This document shows, one piece after another, positions 1 to 6,479 of a DNA stretch of 7,598 nt (within the stretch, counting starts at the first letter, position 1; each line of letters starts with the position of its first letter). The DNA comes from DATBMY01 sp036554605 (GTDB lineage: Bacteria > Acidobacteriota > Blastocatellia > UBA7656): contig DATBMY010000348.1 of the NCBI GenBank assembly GCA_036554605.1, forward strand, positions 1 through 7,598, in the 5' to 3' direction. A model generated the notes under the pieces. It searched no databases and was not told the DNA's origin. It was given only the letters and a program-made list of their open reading frames with translations. The position numbers and the translations under genes were made by a program.

Positions 1-1611
1 GGCGTGGCAGGCAACTGGCTGTGGTGGAATATGGTCGCCAGCGGCATCCTGACGGTCTTTTTCTTCGCGAGGCTGTGGCGGCGCTCGGGGGTTATGACGG
101 ACGTGGAATTTGCCGAGCTGCGCTACTCGGGCAGGCCCGCCGCTTTCCTGCGAGGCTTTCGCGGCCTCTATCTCGGCATTTTGATCAACTGCCTTATCAT
201 GGCCTGGGTGACGCTTGCCATGCGAAAGGTGCTTCGCCTTTCGCTCGACATCGACGCGTGGGAGGCAACATTTCTCTGCCTCGGCATCACGGCCGTCTAT
301 GTCGTAATCTCAGGCTTCTGGGGCGTAGTCGTCACCGACGCCGTTCAATTTCTCATAGCGATGTTCGGCTGCGTCGTGCTCGCCTTCTACAGCGTCGACC
401 GCGCGGGCGGCATGGAGGCGCTCATCCAGCGCGCGAGCGAGCATTTCGGCAGCATGGAAAAAGCGGTAGGGCTATGGCCCGGATTCGATAGCCCGTGGCT
501 TCCGGCCGCCACTTTCGCCGTATACCTTGGCGTGCAGTGGTGGGCCTCGTGGTATCCGGGCGCGGAGCCGGGCGGAGGCGGCTATATCGCACAGCGCATC
601 TTTTCGGCCAAGAACGAGAAGCACGGGCTGCTGGCGACCTTCTGGTTCAACATCGCGCACTACGCGCTTCGCCCCTGGCCGTGGATCATCACCGCGCTCG
701 CGGCCGTCGTGCTCTACCCGGAGCTTCAGGATAAAGAGTCGGGTTACGTACGCATAATGCTCGACGTGCTGCCCGCGGGGATGCTCGGGTTGTTGCTGGC
801 CGCTTTTGCGGCCGCCTACATGTCGACCATCGCAACGCAGCTCAACTGGGGCACATCCTACGTCATCAATGATTTCTACAGGCGATTCGTAAGAAGGGAC
901 GCCAGCGAGCAGCACTACGTCCGGGCATCGCGCGTGGCGACGGTTCTGCTGGTGCTTGTGAGCGGTGTCGTATCCTTGCAGCTCGAATCTATAGGCAATA
1001 CGTGGGAGCTGCTTTTGAACATCGGCGCGGGCACCGGGCTGGTGCTGATACTGAGATGGTACTGGTGGCGGATAAACGCGTGGTCCGAGATTTCATCCAT
1101 GATAGCCGCGCTACTCACGTCGCTAACGCTTCACTTTTTAGGCCCGCGTGTTTTCGGGCTCGACCCCGCCGCGCCTACCTCGGGCAATCTCTTCTTCGCT
1201 TATTCGCTGGTGCTGACGGTCGCGGTAACGACCGCCGTATGGCTTGCGGTGACGTTTCTGACCGCGCCCGAGCCGCGCGCAAAGCTCGCCGCTTTTTACG
1301 AGAAAGTCAGGCCCGATGGGCCGGGCTGGCGCAAAGTGGCGCGCGACGCGAATCTGCCGGAAGGCAGTTCGCTCGCCCCGAATTTCTTAAACTGGCTGCT
1401 CGGCTGCGCGCTGATATATGCTTTCCTGTTCGGCATCGGCGAGATCGTCATGGGGCGCTTCCTTCGCGGCGCGCTCTTTATCGCCGGGGGGGTTATCGCC
1501 GGGTCAATAATCTTCTGGAATCTTGAGAGAATAGGCTGGCAGTCGCGGGAAACGCAAACCGCCCCCGCGGTCTCCGGACAGGCCTCGGTTGACCCTGGCG
1601 CCCGGCGATAA
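1..1611 (+). CDS. Sodium:solute symporter (SSS family), 5'-truncated by window edge
   Basis: Inner-membrane secondary transporter that would couple Na+ entry to uptake of a small solute; the substrate cannot be read from sequence. The frame is open from base 1. The GTG at base 4 is most likely an internal valine, because the translation begins inside a membrane segment (GNWLWWNMVASG) followed by the TM2-TM3 loop, so roughly the first 60-80 residues of a normal SSS protein lie outside. Visible from base 4: about 11-12 hydrophobic segments, the family-typical stretch with PGAEPGGGGYIAQRIFSAKN (about residues 185-204), and the segment LLAAFAAAYMSTIATQLNWG (264-283), whose Ser/Thr residues match the region forming the Na2 sodium site in SSS proteins. 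A C-terminal pair of membrane helices (about 462-508) follows a cytoplasmic linker. It lies 97 bases upstream of a secreted beta-N-acetylhexosaminidase on the same strand, suggesting an amino-sugar or muropeptide-derived solute (inference). Confidence 0.9.
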   Translation, partial: GVAGNWLWWNMVASGILTVFFFARLWRRSGVMTDVEFAELRYSGRPAAFLRGFRGLYLGILINCLIMAWVTLAMRKVLRLSLDIDAWEATFLCLGITAVYVVISGFWGVVVTDAVQFLIAMFGCVVLAFYSVDRAGGMEALIQRASEHFGSMEKAVGLWPGFDSPWLPAATFAVYLGVQWWASWYPGAEPGGGGYIAQRIFSAKNEKHGLLATFWFNIAHYALRPWPWIITALAAVVLYPELQDKESGYVRIMLDVLPAGMLGLLLAAFAAAYMSTIATQLNWGTSYVINDFYRRFVRRDASEQHYVRASRVATVLLVLVSGVVSLQLESIGNTWELLLNIGAGTGLVLILRWYWWRINAWSEISSMIAALLTSLTLHFLGPRVFGLDPAAPTSGNLFFAYSLVLTVAVTTAVWLAVTFLTAPEPRAKLAAFYEKVRPDGPGWRKVARDANLPEGSSLAPNFLNWLLGCALIYAFLFGIGEIVMGRFLRGALFIAGGVIAGSIIFWNLERIGWQSRETQTAPAVSGQASVDPGARR

Positions 1612-1618
1612 GTAAATT
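1589..1618 (+). promoter_or_regulatory. Possible sigma70-type promoter for the GH3 gene
   Basis: TTGACC (1589-1594, 5/6 to the -35 consensus) is followed after 18 bases by TAAATT (1613-1618, 4/6 to -10). It overlaps the last codons and stop of the symporter gene. If used, the transcript would carry the 1660-1681 hairpin in its leader. Weak -10, so read-through from the symporter is an equal possibility. Confidence 0.25.
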
Positions 1619-1659
1619 AATAGGGCTTTAGTAATTTCAAATCATCGAGCCGGGTTCAG

Positions 1660-1681
1660 AGTTCAGGCTAAAGCCTGAACT
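1660..1681. repeat. Palindromic hairpin element (9-bp perfect stem, TAAA loop)
   Basis: AGTTCAGGC (1660-1668) pairs perfectly with GCCTGAACT (1673-1681) around TAAA. It sits 27 bases before the GH3 start codon and is not followed by a T-run, so it is not a classical intrinsic terminator. A partial second copy of its left arm, GTTCAG (1654-1659), lies just upstream. GGCTTTAG at 1624-1631 is the exact complement of CTAAAGCC at 1668-1675, so an alternative fold is possible. The style resembles dispersed intergenic REP-like palindromes (inference), but no second full copy is in this window. Confidence 0.6.
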
Positions 1682-1708
1682 GACAGAATCGGAGCAAAGG
1701 AAACCGCC

Positions 1709-3505
1709 GTGCAATTATCAAGAAAAATACTCGTCGTCGTGCTCGCGCTGAGCGTGTCGGCCGTTTCGGCCGCGCAATCCGACCAAAAAGCTAAGGGCAA
1801 AAAGAAGCCCGGTGATCCGGCCGAGGCCTGGGTCGAAAAGACGCTCGGCTCTCTAAGCCTCGATCAGAAGATCGGGCAGTTGATAATCCCGGCCGTCGTC
1901 GGCATGTTCATGAGCCAGGACTCGGAGACTTTTCAGCAGATCAGCCGCGATATAACCGAATTTCATGTCGGCGGCTACCACATGCTCGGCGAAGTAAACT
2001 CTTTGCACGAACCGGCGGGCGTCGCGCTGCTCATAAACCGGTTGCAGGAGCTTGCCAGGCTGCCGTTGTGGATTACCGCGGATTTTGAAGGCGGCGTGGG
2101 CCTGCGCTACATGGGGGCGACGCGGTTGCCGCGGGCAATGGCCATGGGCGCGACCTACAACCCGGAGATGGCATTCAAAGCCGGTCAGGTCGCGGCTCGC
2201 GAAGCGCGTGCCCTGGGCGTGCACGTAAACTTCTACCCCGTAGTCGACGTCAACAACAACGCGCGCAATCCCATAATCAACATACGCTCGTTCGGCGGCG
2301 ACCCGAAACTAGTCTCCGAGATGGCGCGGGCCTACATACGCGGCTCGCAATCATCGGGCGCGATGGCCACGGCGAAGCACTTTCCAGGGCACGGCGACAC
2401 TTCGGCCGATTCGCACATAGAACTGCCCGTGATAGACGTCGACCGCGCGCGCCTCGATCAGATAGAACTCCCGCCTTTTCGCGCGGCGGTCGAGGAAGGC
2501 GTGGGCGGCGTGATGAGCGCGCACATAGCCCTGCCGCGCATCGAAGAGAGCAAGCTGCCCGCCACGCTCTCTGAATTGATGCTGACGGGGGTGCTCAGGC
2601 AAGAGATGGATTTCAAAGGCGTCATCTTTACCGACGCGATGAATATGCGCGGCGTGGCGGCGCACTACCCCGAGGGCGAGGCCGCGGTGCGCGCGGTGAA
2701 AGCGGGCGCCGATATTATTCTCTATCCGCCGAGCGTCGAGCAGGCTTTCACGGCCGTCAAGCGCGCGGTCGAGGCGGGCGAGATCACCGAGGCGCGCATA
2801 AACGAATCGGTGCGCCGCATCCTTTCGGCAAAGGCGAGGCTCGGCCTTCACCAGAACCGCTTCGCCGATATAAAGCAGCTCGACCGCGTGCTGGGAAGCA
2901 AAGAGAACCAGGCGGCGGCTCGCGAGATTATCGAATCGGCCGTGACGCTGGTTCGCGACAGCAAGAACGTGCTGCCCTTGAAGCTCTCGGCGGAACAGAA
3001 AGTTCTCTTCGTGACCGTAGTCGATAACAGCGAAGGGTGGCGCGACGGGATGCCGGGGCGCGCCTTTCTCGAAGGGCTCAGGAAACGCCACCAACACGTG
3101 ACAAACGTCTATGTGACCGACCGCACGAGCTGGGCCGAGATCGATCTTATAAAGAAGCTCGCCGCGCTGGCGGACGTGATAATCGTCAACGGCTTTATAC
3201 GCGTCTCATCATACAAGGGCTCGATTGATATGAGCGAAGGCGAAATAAACCTGCTCAAGCACCTTTCGGCCACCGGCAAGCCGATGGCTTTCGTGCTCTA
3301 CGGCAGTCCTTACCTTATATCGTTCGTGCCCGAGATTCCCACTTACATACTAGCTTACGAATACTACCCGGCCGCCGAAGAGGCGGCGCTAAAGGCGGTG
3401 CTGGGCGAGATCGAGTTCAAAGGCAAGCTGCCCGTGGAATTGCCGGGCTTTTATCCGATAGGCCACTCGCAGGTCAGACGGCGCACGGCATCCGGCACAA
3501 AATGA
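1709..3505 (+). CDS. nagZ: Secreted glycoside hydrolase family 3 beta-N-acetylhexosaminidase (NagZ-type)
   Basis: Hydrolyses terminal beta-linked N-acetylhexosamine, typically GlcNAc from peptidoglycan fragments or chitin oligomers. Residues 1-23 form a signal peptide (basic Lys/Arg, hydrophobic core, Ala-rich cut near residue 22), so the enzyme is exported, unlike the cytoplasmic Gram-negative NagZ. The TIM-barrel domain spans about 40-370: DFEGG with D125 and R133, the NIRSFGG segment with R193, the NAGase signature KHFPGHGDT (223-231) followed by D234-S-H236, the Asp-His acid/base dyad of this subfamily, and the nucleophile D309 in FTDAMNM. Residues about 400-585 form the alpha/beta C-terminal domain seen in Bacillus-type two-domain NagZ. 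Length 598 aa fits that type. The GTG start is preceded by AAAGGA (1696-1701) at 7 bases. The first Arg of the usual EGGR is Val130 here. Its stop overlaps the next gene's start (ATGA). Substrate specificity beyond N-acetylhexosamine is inferred. Confidence 0.9.
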   Translation: MQLSRKILVVVLALSVSAVSAAQSDQKAKGKKKPGDPAEAWVEKTLGSLSLDQKIGQLIIPAVVGMFMSQDSETFQQISRDITEFHVGGYHMLGEVNSLHEPAGVALLINRLQELARLPLWITADFEGGVGLRYMGATRLPRAMAMGATYNPEMAFKAGQVAAREARALGVHVNFYPVVDVNNNARNPIINIRSFGGDPKLVSEMARAYIRGSQSSGAMATAKHFPGHGDTSADSHIELPVIDVDRARLDQIELPPFRAAVEEGVGGVMSAHIALPRIEESKLPATLSELMLTGVLRQEMDFKGVIFTDAMNMRGVAAHYPEGEAAVRAVKAGADIILYPPSVEQAFTAVKRAVEAGEITEARINESVRRILSAKARLGLHQNRFADIKQLDRVLGSKENQAAAREIIESAVTLVRDSKNVLPLKLSAEQKVLFVTVVDNSEGWRDGMPGRAFLEGLRKRHQHVTNVYVTDRTSWAEIDLIKKLAALADVIIVNGFIRVSSYKGSIDMSEGEINLLKHLSATGKPMAFVLYGSPYLISFVPEIPTYILAYEYYPAAEEAALKAVLGEIEFKGKLPVELPGFYPIGHSQVRRRTASGTK

Positions 3506-5289
3506 AGCGCGGCGTTTTAACAAAACAACCGGGACCGCAAGACGCGGCCGCTGCCGTCGCGCGGCCCCGGTCGCCGGCCGCGCGACTCGAAGGTTTTCTT
3601 GTCGCGCCCAAAGACGAGCGTGCCGGCTCTAGTGAAAGATTCTGGCTCTGGTCAAGCTACGCCTTCGCGCTTTACTTCGCCCTCAGCGCGCTGCTCGAAG
3701 CGCTCGCGAGCGATTATGTAGTGCAGGACGACGCGCGCCAGCACGTCTTCTGGACGCTTCGCTATTTCGACCCGGAGCTATTCGCCGGCGACCTGATAGC
3801 AGATTATTTCCAATCCGTAGCGCCCGCGGGCTATAGCGCAATGTACAGAATCGCCGCCGCCGCGGGGATAGATCCGCTGTTATTAGGCAAGCTGCTTCCG
3901 GTCCCGCTCGCCCTCATAATCACATACTTTTGCTTTGGCCTCTCGATGCGCATGCTGCGCGTGCCGGCGGCGGCCTTTATTGCGACGCTGCTGATGAACG
4001 AAGGCGTATGGATGCGCAACGGACTGGTATCGTCAACGCCGAGGGCTTTCCTCTATCCGCTCTTTCTCGCATTCCTTTTCTATCTGGCGGGGCGAAACCG
4101 CTGGATATGTCTCGTGCCGCTCGCGCTGATGGGCCTCTTCTATCCGACCATAATGCTGGTGTCGCTCGGAGTCCTGATGCTTGTGCCGCTCAAGGTGGAG
4201 GGCTGGCGGCCGCGGCTTTCGCGCGAGCGGAGCGATTACGCGCTTGCGGCGGCCGGGCTCGCCGTTGCGCTCGCGGTGATGCTGCCTTACGCCGCGCAGA
4301 GTTCCGCTTTCGGGCCGACCTACACGGCGGCCGAGGCGCGAGCGATGCCCGAGTTTCAACAGGGCGGCCGTCTGGCCTTTTTTCGCGAGAGCTTTTGGCG
4401 CTATTGGATAACGGGCAAAGGCAGCGGCATGTTTACGTGGACCTTTTTACCGGTCACCGTAGCTTTCGGTTTTCTGCTGCCGGTAGTCGCGATCTTTCCC
4501 GGTCGCTTTCCTCTTATCAGGCAAGTGACGCGGCAGGTCGCGCTGCTTGCGAAAATAACGGTCGTGTCGATAGCGCTCTTTTTCGCGGCGCACCTTCTTT
4601 TATTCAAGATGTACTTCCCGAGTCGCTATACGGTGCACACGTTGCGAGTAGTCCTTGTTCTTGCCGCGGCCATTTCGCTTGTAACGCTTCTGGAAGCGGG
4701 CTTCAGGTGGGCTCGTCAAAACCTGGCTCCGCAAGCCCGACTTATGGCAATCGCTATGGCGAGCGCGGCGATACTGGCGCTTGCGATATTTCCCGTCTTT
4801 TCTCCCGCGATGCTCGATACTCGCTACATATCCGGCAAGTACACGGGGCTTTATGAGTTCTTTCAAAGCCAGCCGAAGGCTACGCTCATAGCATCGCTCG
4901 CGCAGGAGGCGGACAACTTTCCGGTCTTCACGCGCCGGCCCATACTTGTCGGCCAGGAATACAGCCTGCCCCTGCATAAAGCGTTCTATGAGCGAATGAA
5001 GGAGCGGGCCGTCGATCTTATAAACGCGCACTACGCCGCCGATCCGAGCGAGCTTCAGAGCTTCATCAGAAAGTATGGCGTCGATTATCTGGTAGTCGAC
5101 CGCCGGGCGTTCGAGTCCGGCTATCTCGACGATAAATGGATAAGACAGTACGAAGAGGCGGCGGAAGCGGCAAAGACGCGAATCGCTCAGGGCGAGCTAC
5201 CGGCGCTCGCCCGCCTGATCGACAGTTGCGCGGTTGCGACCGACAAGAAGTTTGTAGTGATTTCCGCCGAGTGCGCCCTTAACAAATGA
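3502..5289 (+). CDS. Polytopic membrane protein, GT-C-like layout, function unknown
   Basis: A 595-residue integral membrane protein with a short Ala/Pro-rich cytoplasmic N-terminus (1-45), about ten hydrophobic helices between 50 and 435, and a soluble C-terminal part of about 155 residues. After TM1 comes a conserved-looking acidic loop, QDDARQH (75-81) then FDPELFAGDLIADYF (89-103). The pair of aspartates in the first extracytoplasmic loop resembles the catalytic Asp position of GT-C glycosyltransferases (lipid-phosphate-sugar users such as ArnT/PMT), but no family is certain. A second polar loop has FPSRYTVHTLR (372-382). The tail contains KYGVDYLVVDRRAF (524-537), a pattern common at the C-terminus of such predicted glycosyltransferase-like proteins. 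The start overlaps the GH3 stop as ATGA and lacks a good ribosome binding site, so translational coupling is likely. I recall similar uncharacterised proteins in cyanobacteria. Envelope-glycan synthesis is a guess. Confidence 0.85.
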   Translation: MKRGVLTKQPGPQDAAAAVARPRSPAARLEGFLVAPKDERAGSSERFWLWSSYAFALYFALSALLEALASDYVVQDDARQHVFWTLRYFDPELFAGDLIADYFQSVAPAGYSAMYRIAAAAGIDPLLLGKLLPVPLALIITYFCFGLSMRMLRVPAAAFIATLLMNEGVWMRNGLVSSTPRAFLYPLFLAFLFYLAGRNRWICLVPLALMGLFYPTIMLVSLGVLMLVPLKVEGWRPRLSRERSDYALAAAGLAVALAVMLPYAAQSSAFGPTYTAAEARAMPEFQQGGRLAFFRESFWRYWITGKGSGMFTWTFLPVTVAFGFLLPVVAIFPGRFPLIRQVTRQVALLAKITVVSIALFFAAHLLLFKMYFPSRYTVHTLRVVLVLAAAISLVTLLEAGFRWARQNLAPQARLMAIAMASAAILALAIFPVFSPAMLDTRYISGKYTGLYEFFQSQPKATLIASLAQEADNFPVFTRRPILVGQEYSLPLHKAFYERMKERAVDLINAHYAADPSELQSFIRKYGVDYLVVDRRAFESGYLDDKWIRQYEEAAEAAKTRIAQGELPALARLIDSCAVATDKKFVVISAECALNK

Positions 5290-5316
5290 TGCAGGGGCAC
5301 CCTGGTGGCTGCCGGG

Positions 5317-5333
5317 ATCGAGCGAAGCTCGAT
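5317..5333. repeat. Short hairpin after the membrane-protein gene
   Basis: ATCGAGC (5317-5323) and GCTCGAT (5327-5333) form a 7-bp perfect stem around GAA, 28 bases past the upstream stop codon. The bases after it (GATCTGTTTG) are only weakly T-rich, so terminator function is doubtful. It is the first of three inverted repeats in the spacer; the others are TTGCT/AGCAA (5341-5355) and CCCGG/CCGGG (5377-5399). Confidence 0.4.
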
Positions 5334-5341
5334 GATCTGTT

Positions 5342-5350
5342 TGCTATAAA
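5342..5350 (+). promoter_or_regulatory. Possible extended -10 promoter for the DUF2203 gene
   Basis: TGCTATAAA has the TGn extension and a 5/6 match to TATAAT. The same decamer TGCTATAAAA recurs at 6371-6380 upstream of the FHA gene. No convincing -35 lies 16-18 bases upstream, which extended -10 promoters can tolerate. The motif is inside a small inverted repeat (5341-5355), so it could be coincidental. Confidence 0.25.
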
Positions 5351-5474
5351 AGCAACTCGCGTTCGGATAAACTGCACCCGGCGCATTCGCGCCGCCGGGC
5401 AGCCGCGAGGGCCGCCCCTCGCTCTCGGAAGAACTCTTGACCGGCGGGGGCGGATGTTGCAGCATAAAGTCACG

Positions 5475-5879
5475 ATGGACGAGCTGGACCCGGAAAAAGT
5501 ATTTACGCTCAGCGAGGCGCGCGGCCTCATCCCCCGCCTTCGCCGCCTTCTCTCGCGCGTCGCGGCCGAGCGCGAGGCGCTGCTCGACATGCGAGTTGAG
5601 ATCGATCGCGCTAGAGAAAAGTCGCAATATGGGGGCGGCAGCCGCATCGGACCTACGTACCTCGCCCACATGGTGGCCTTTAGCGAGGCGGTCCAGGAGA
5701 TAGAGTTTCTGGGGGTTCATATAAAGGACTTCCGCACCGGATTGATCGACTTCCCATATGAACACGATGGGAGGATTGTCTATCTATGCTGGAAGCCCGA
5801 CGAAGACGAGATCGGCTGGTGGCACGAGATCGATTCGGGGTTTGCCGGACGGCAGCCGCTGACCGAGGAGTTCGAATAA
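5475..5879 (+). CDS. DUF2203 family protein
   Basis: Small soluble protein of 134 residues from this start; the family is widespread but its biochemical role is unknown to me. Family marks are all present: the N-terminal FTLSEARGLIPRL segment (10-22), a charged helix that is probably coiled coil (20-50), then GLIDFP (89-94), YLCW (103-106), WHEID (116-120) and GFAGRQPL (122-129). The frame stays open back to an ATG at 5286 overlapping the upstream stop, but residues encoded by 5286-5450 are Arg/Gly-rich, unlike the family, and that DNA is full of inverted repeats. The domain therefore argues for a start at 5475 or at the ATG at 5454, which has a G-rich stretch (5446-5450) just before it. It converges on tatA, with 97 bases between the two stops and no obvious terminator. 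Confidence 0.85.
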   Translation: MDELDPEKVFTLSEARGLIPRLRRLLSRVAAEREALLDMRVEIDRAREKSQYGGGSRIGPTYLAHMVAFSEAVQEIEFLGVHIKDFRTGLIDFPYEHDGRIVYLCWKPDEDEIGWWHEIDSGFAGRQPLTEEFE

Positions 5880-5976
5880 CTGCCGCCCAGGTGTATTCTT
5901 CCCTAAGACCCAATTAATCAGGAATAGCTCCGTTTCATATTAGGGGACAACCGGGGGAGAGTTTACAAACCTGGCC

Positions 5977-6207
5977 TTAGACCGAACCGCGAGATTCTTC
6001 TCTCCGGTCCGACTCTTCGCGATAACGGCGGTCATCCCTGATCCGGTCTCTCTCTTCAAGCTCAGGACGCTCGTCACCCTTCATGCCCGATTTGAAATTG
6101 CGTATGCCCTCGCCGAGCCCTTTCGCAAGGTCCGGGATGCGCCGGGCGCCGAACAGCAACAGCACTATGAGCAGGATTATGACTAATTCTGTTGGTCCAA
6201 AATTCAT
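5977..6207 (-). CDS. tatA: Sec-independent protein translocase subunit TatA
   Basis: Membrane subunit that oligomerises to form the twin-arginine translocation pore for folded proteins bearing RR signal peptides. The 76-residue product has the TatA layout: short periplasmic N-terminus MNFGPTELV, one membrane helix (about 7-19), the FG hinge (F19-G20), an amphipathic helix (about 22-44, with RRIPDLAKGLGEGI), and a highly charged, disordered tail rich in Arg, Glu and Asp. The start at 6207 is set by GAGGAG (on the minus strand, 6215-6220) at 7 bases and by a promoter at 6245-6273 that would lie inside any longer reading frame. Glu7 is the polar residue before the helix, where E. coli TatA has Gln and TatB has Glu. 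The short length and single amphipathic helix favour TatA over TatB. No tatC is visible in the window. Confidence 0.93.
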   Translation of the reverse strand: MNFGPTELVIILLIVLLLFGARRIPDLAKGLGEGIRNFKSGMKGDERPELEERDRIRDDRRYREESDRREESRGSV

Positions 6208-6214
6208 TGACGCG

Positions 6215-6220
6215 CTCCTC
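6215..6220 (-). promoter_or_regulatory. Ribosome binding site of tatA
   Basis: Minus-strand GAGGAG, 7 bases upstream of the ATG at 6207. It is the best Shine-Dalgarno match in the window and decides the tatA start over the longer open frame extending to 6273. Confidence 0.85.
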
Positions 6221-6244
6221 TGTGAGACTTTTTCCGATGGACTG

Positions 6245-6273
6245 ATTGTAGTCCCGCCTTCAGAGCGTGTCAA
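6245..6273 (-). promoter_or_regulatory. Sigma70-type promoter of tatA
   Basis: On the minus strand, TTGACA (6273-6268, perfect -35) is followed by a 17-base spacer and TACAAT (6250-6245, 5/6 to -10). Transcription would start near 6238, giving a leader of about 30 bases that contains the ribosome binding site. Element quality and spacing make this the most convincing promoter in the window. Confidence 0.8.
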
Positions 6274-6295
6274 ACCTAAAGCATTCAGCCGTTTC

Positions 6296-6325
6296 TTGCT
6301 TTTTACCGCGATGAGTCGCTATACT
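6296..6325 (+). promoter_or_regulatory. Candidate distal promoter of the zinc ribbon-FHA gene
   Basis: TTGCTT (6296-6301) and TATACT (6320-6325, 5/6 to -10) with an 18-base spacer, pointing towards the gene at 6480. The predicted leader is about 150 bases. It lies back to back with the tatA promoter, so the two could share control. The -35 is weak. Confidence 0.35.
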
Positions 6326-6349
6326 GCGCCTCATAGATGCCGAACCTCT

Positions 6350-6379
6350 TTGTTTGGCCACGGCGACTGATGCTATAAA
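6350..6379 (+). promoter_or_regulatory. Candidate second promoter (extended -10) of the zinc ribbon-FHA gene
   Basis: TGCTATAAA (6371-6379) is an extended -10 with 5/6 in the hexamer. A poor -35, TTGTTT, sits 18 bases before the hexamer (6350-6355). It is identical over ten bases to the element at 5342-5351 before the DUF2203 gene. A perfect TTGACA also lies downstream at 6405-6410, but its only partner near the right distance is the weak TATCAG (6427-6432). Confidence 0.35.
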
Positions 6380-6479
6380 ACGGCAGTTGAAAAGGCGGCT
6401 CCGGTTGACAGTTTCATCGCTCCGTATATCAGGGGATAGTAAAGCCAACTGTGATGTTGATCGGCCAGTATAAACCCAT

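Noticed and set aside
2351..3097. 248-codon open frame on the minus strand inside the GH3 gene
   Set aside because: Antisense shadow of a clearly recognised enzyme; composition is His/Arg-rich without a family pattern, as expected for GC-rich antisense frames.
5317..5333. Intrinsic terminator after the membrane-protein gene
   Set aside because: A 7-bp stem is present but no T-run follows, so it is listed only as a hairpin.
5187..5765. 192-codon minus-strand frame across the membrane-protein/DUF2203 junction
   Set aside because: Covers two plus-strand genes and their spacer, shows no recognisable domain and has low-complexity Ala/Arg content.
5880..5976. Bidirectional terminator between the converging DUF2203 and tatA genes
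   Set aside because: Only the tiny palindrome GTTTACAAAC (5961-5970) and scattered weak complementarity are visible; no GC-rich stem with a T-run on either strand.
6208..6273. 22-residue N-terminal extension of TatA
   Set aside because: It would overlap the tatA promoter and ribosome binding site, and TatA proteins start directly before the membrane helix.
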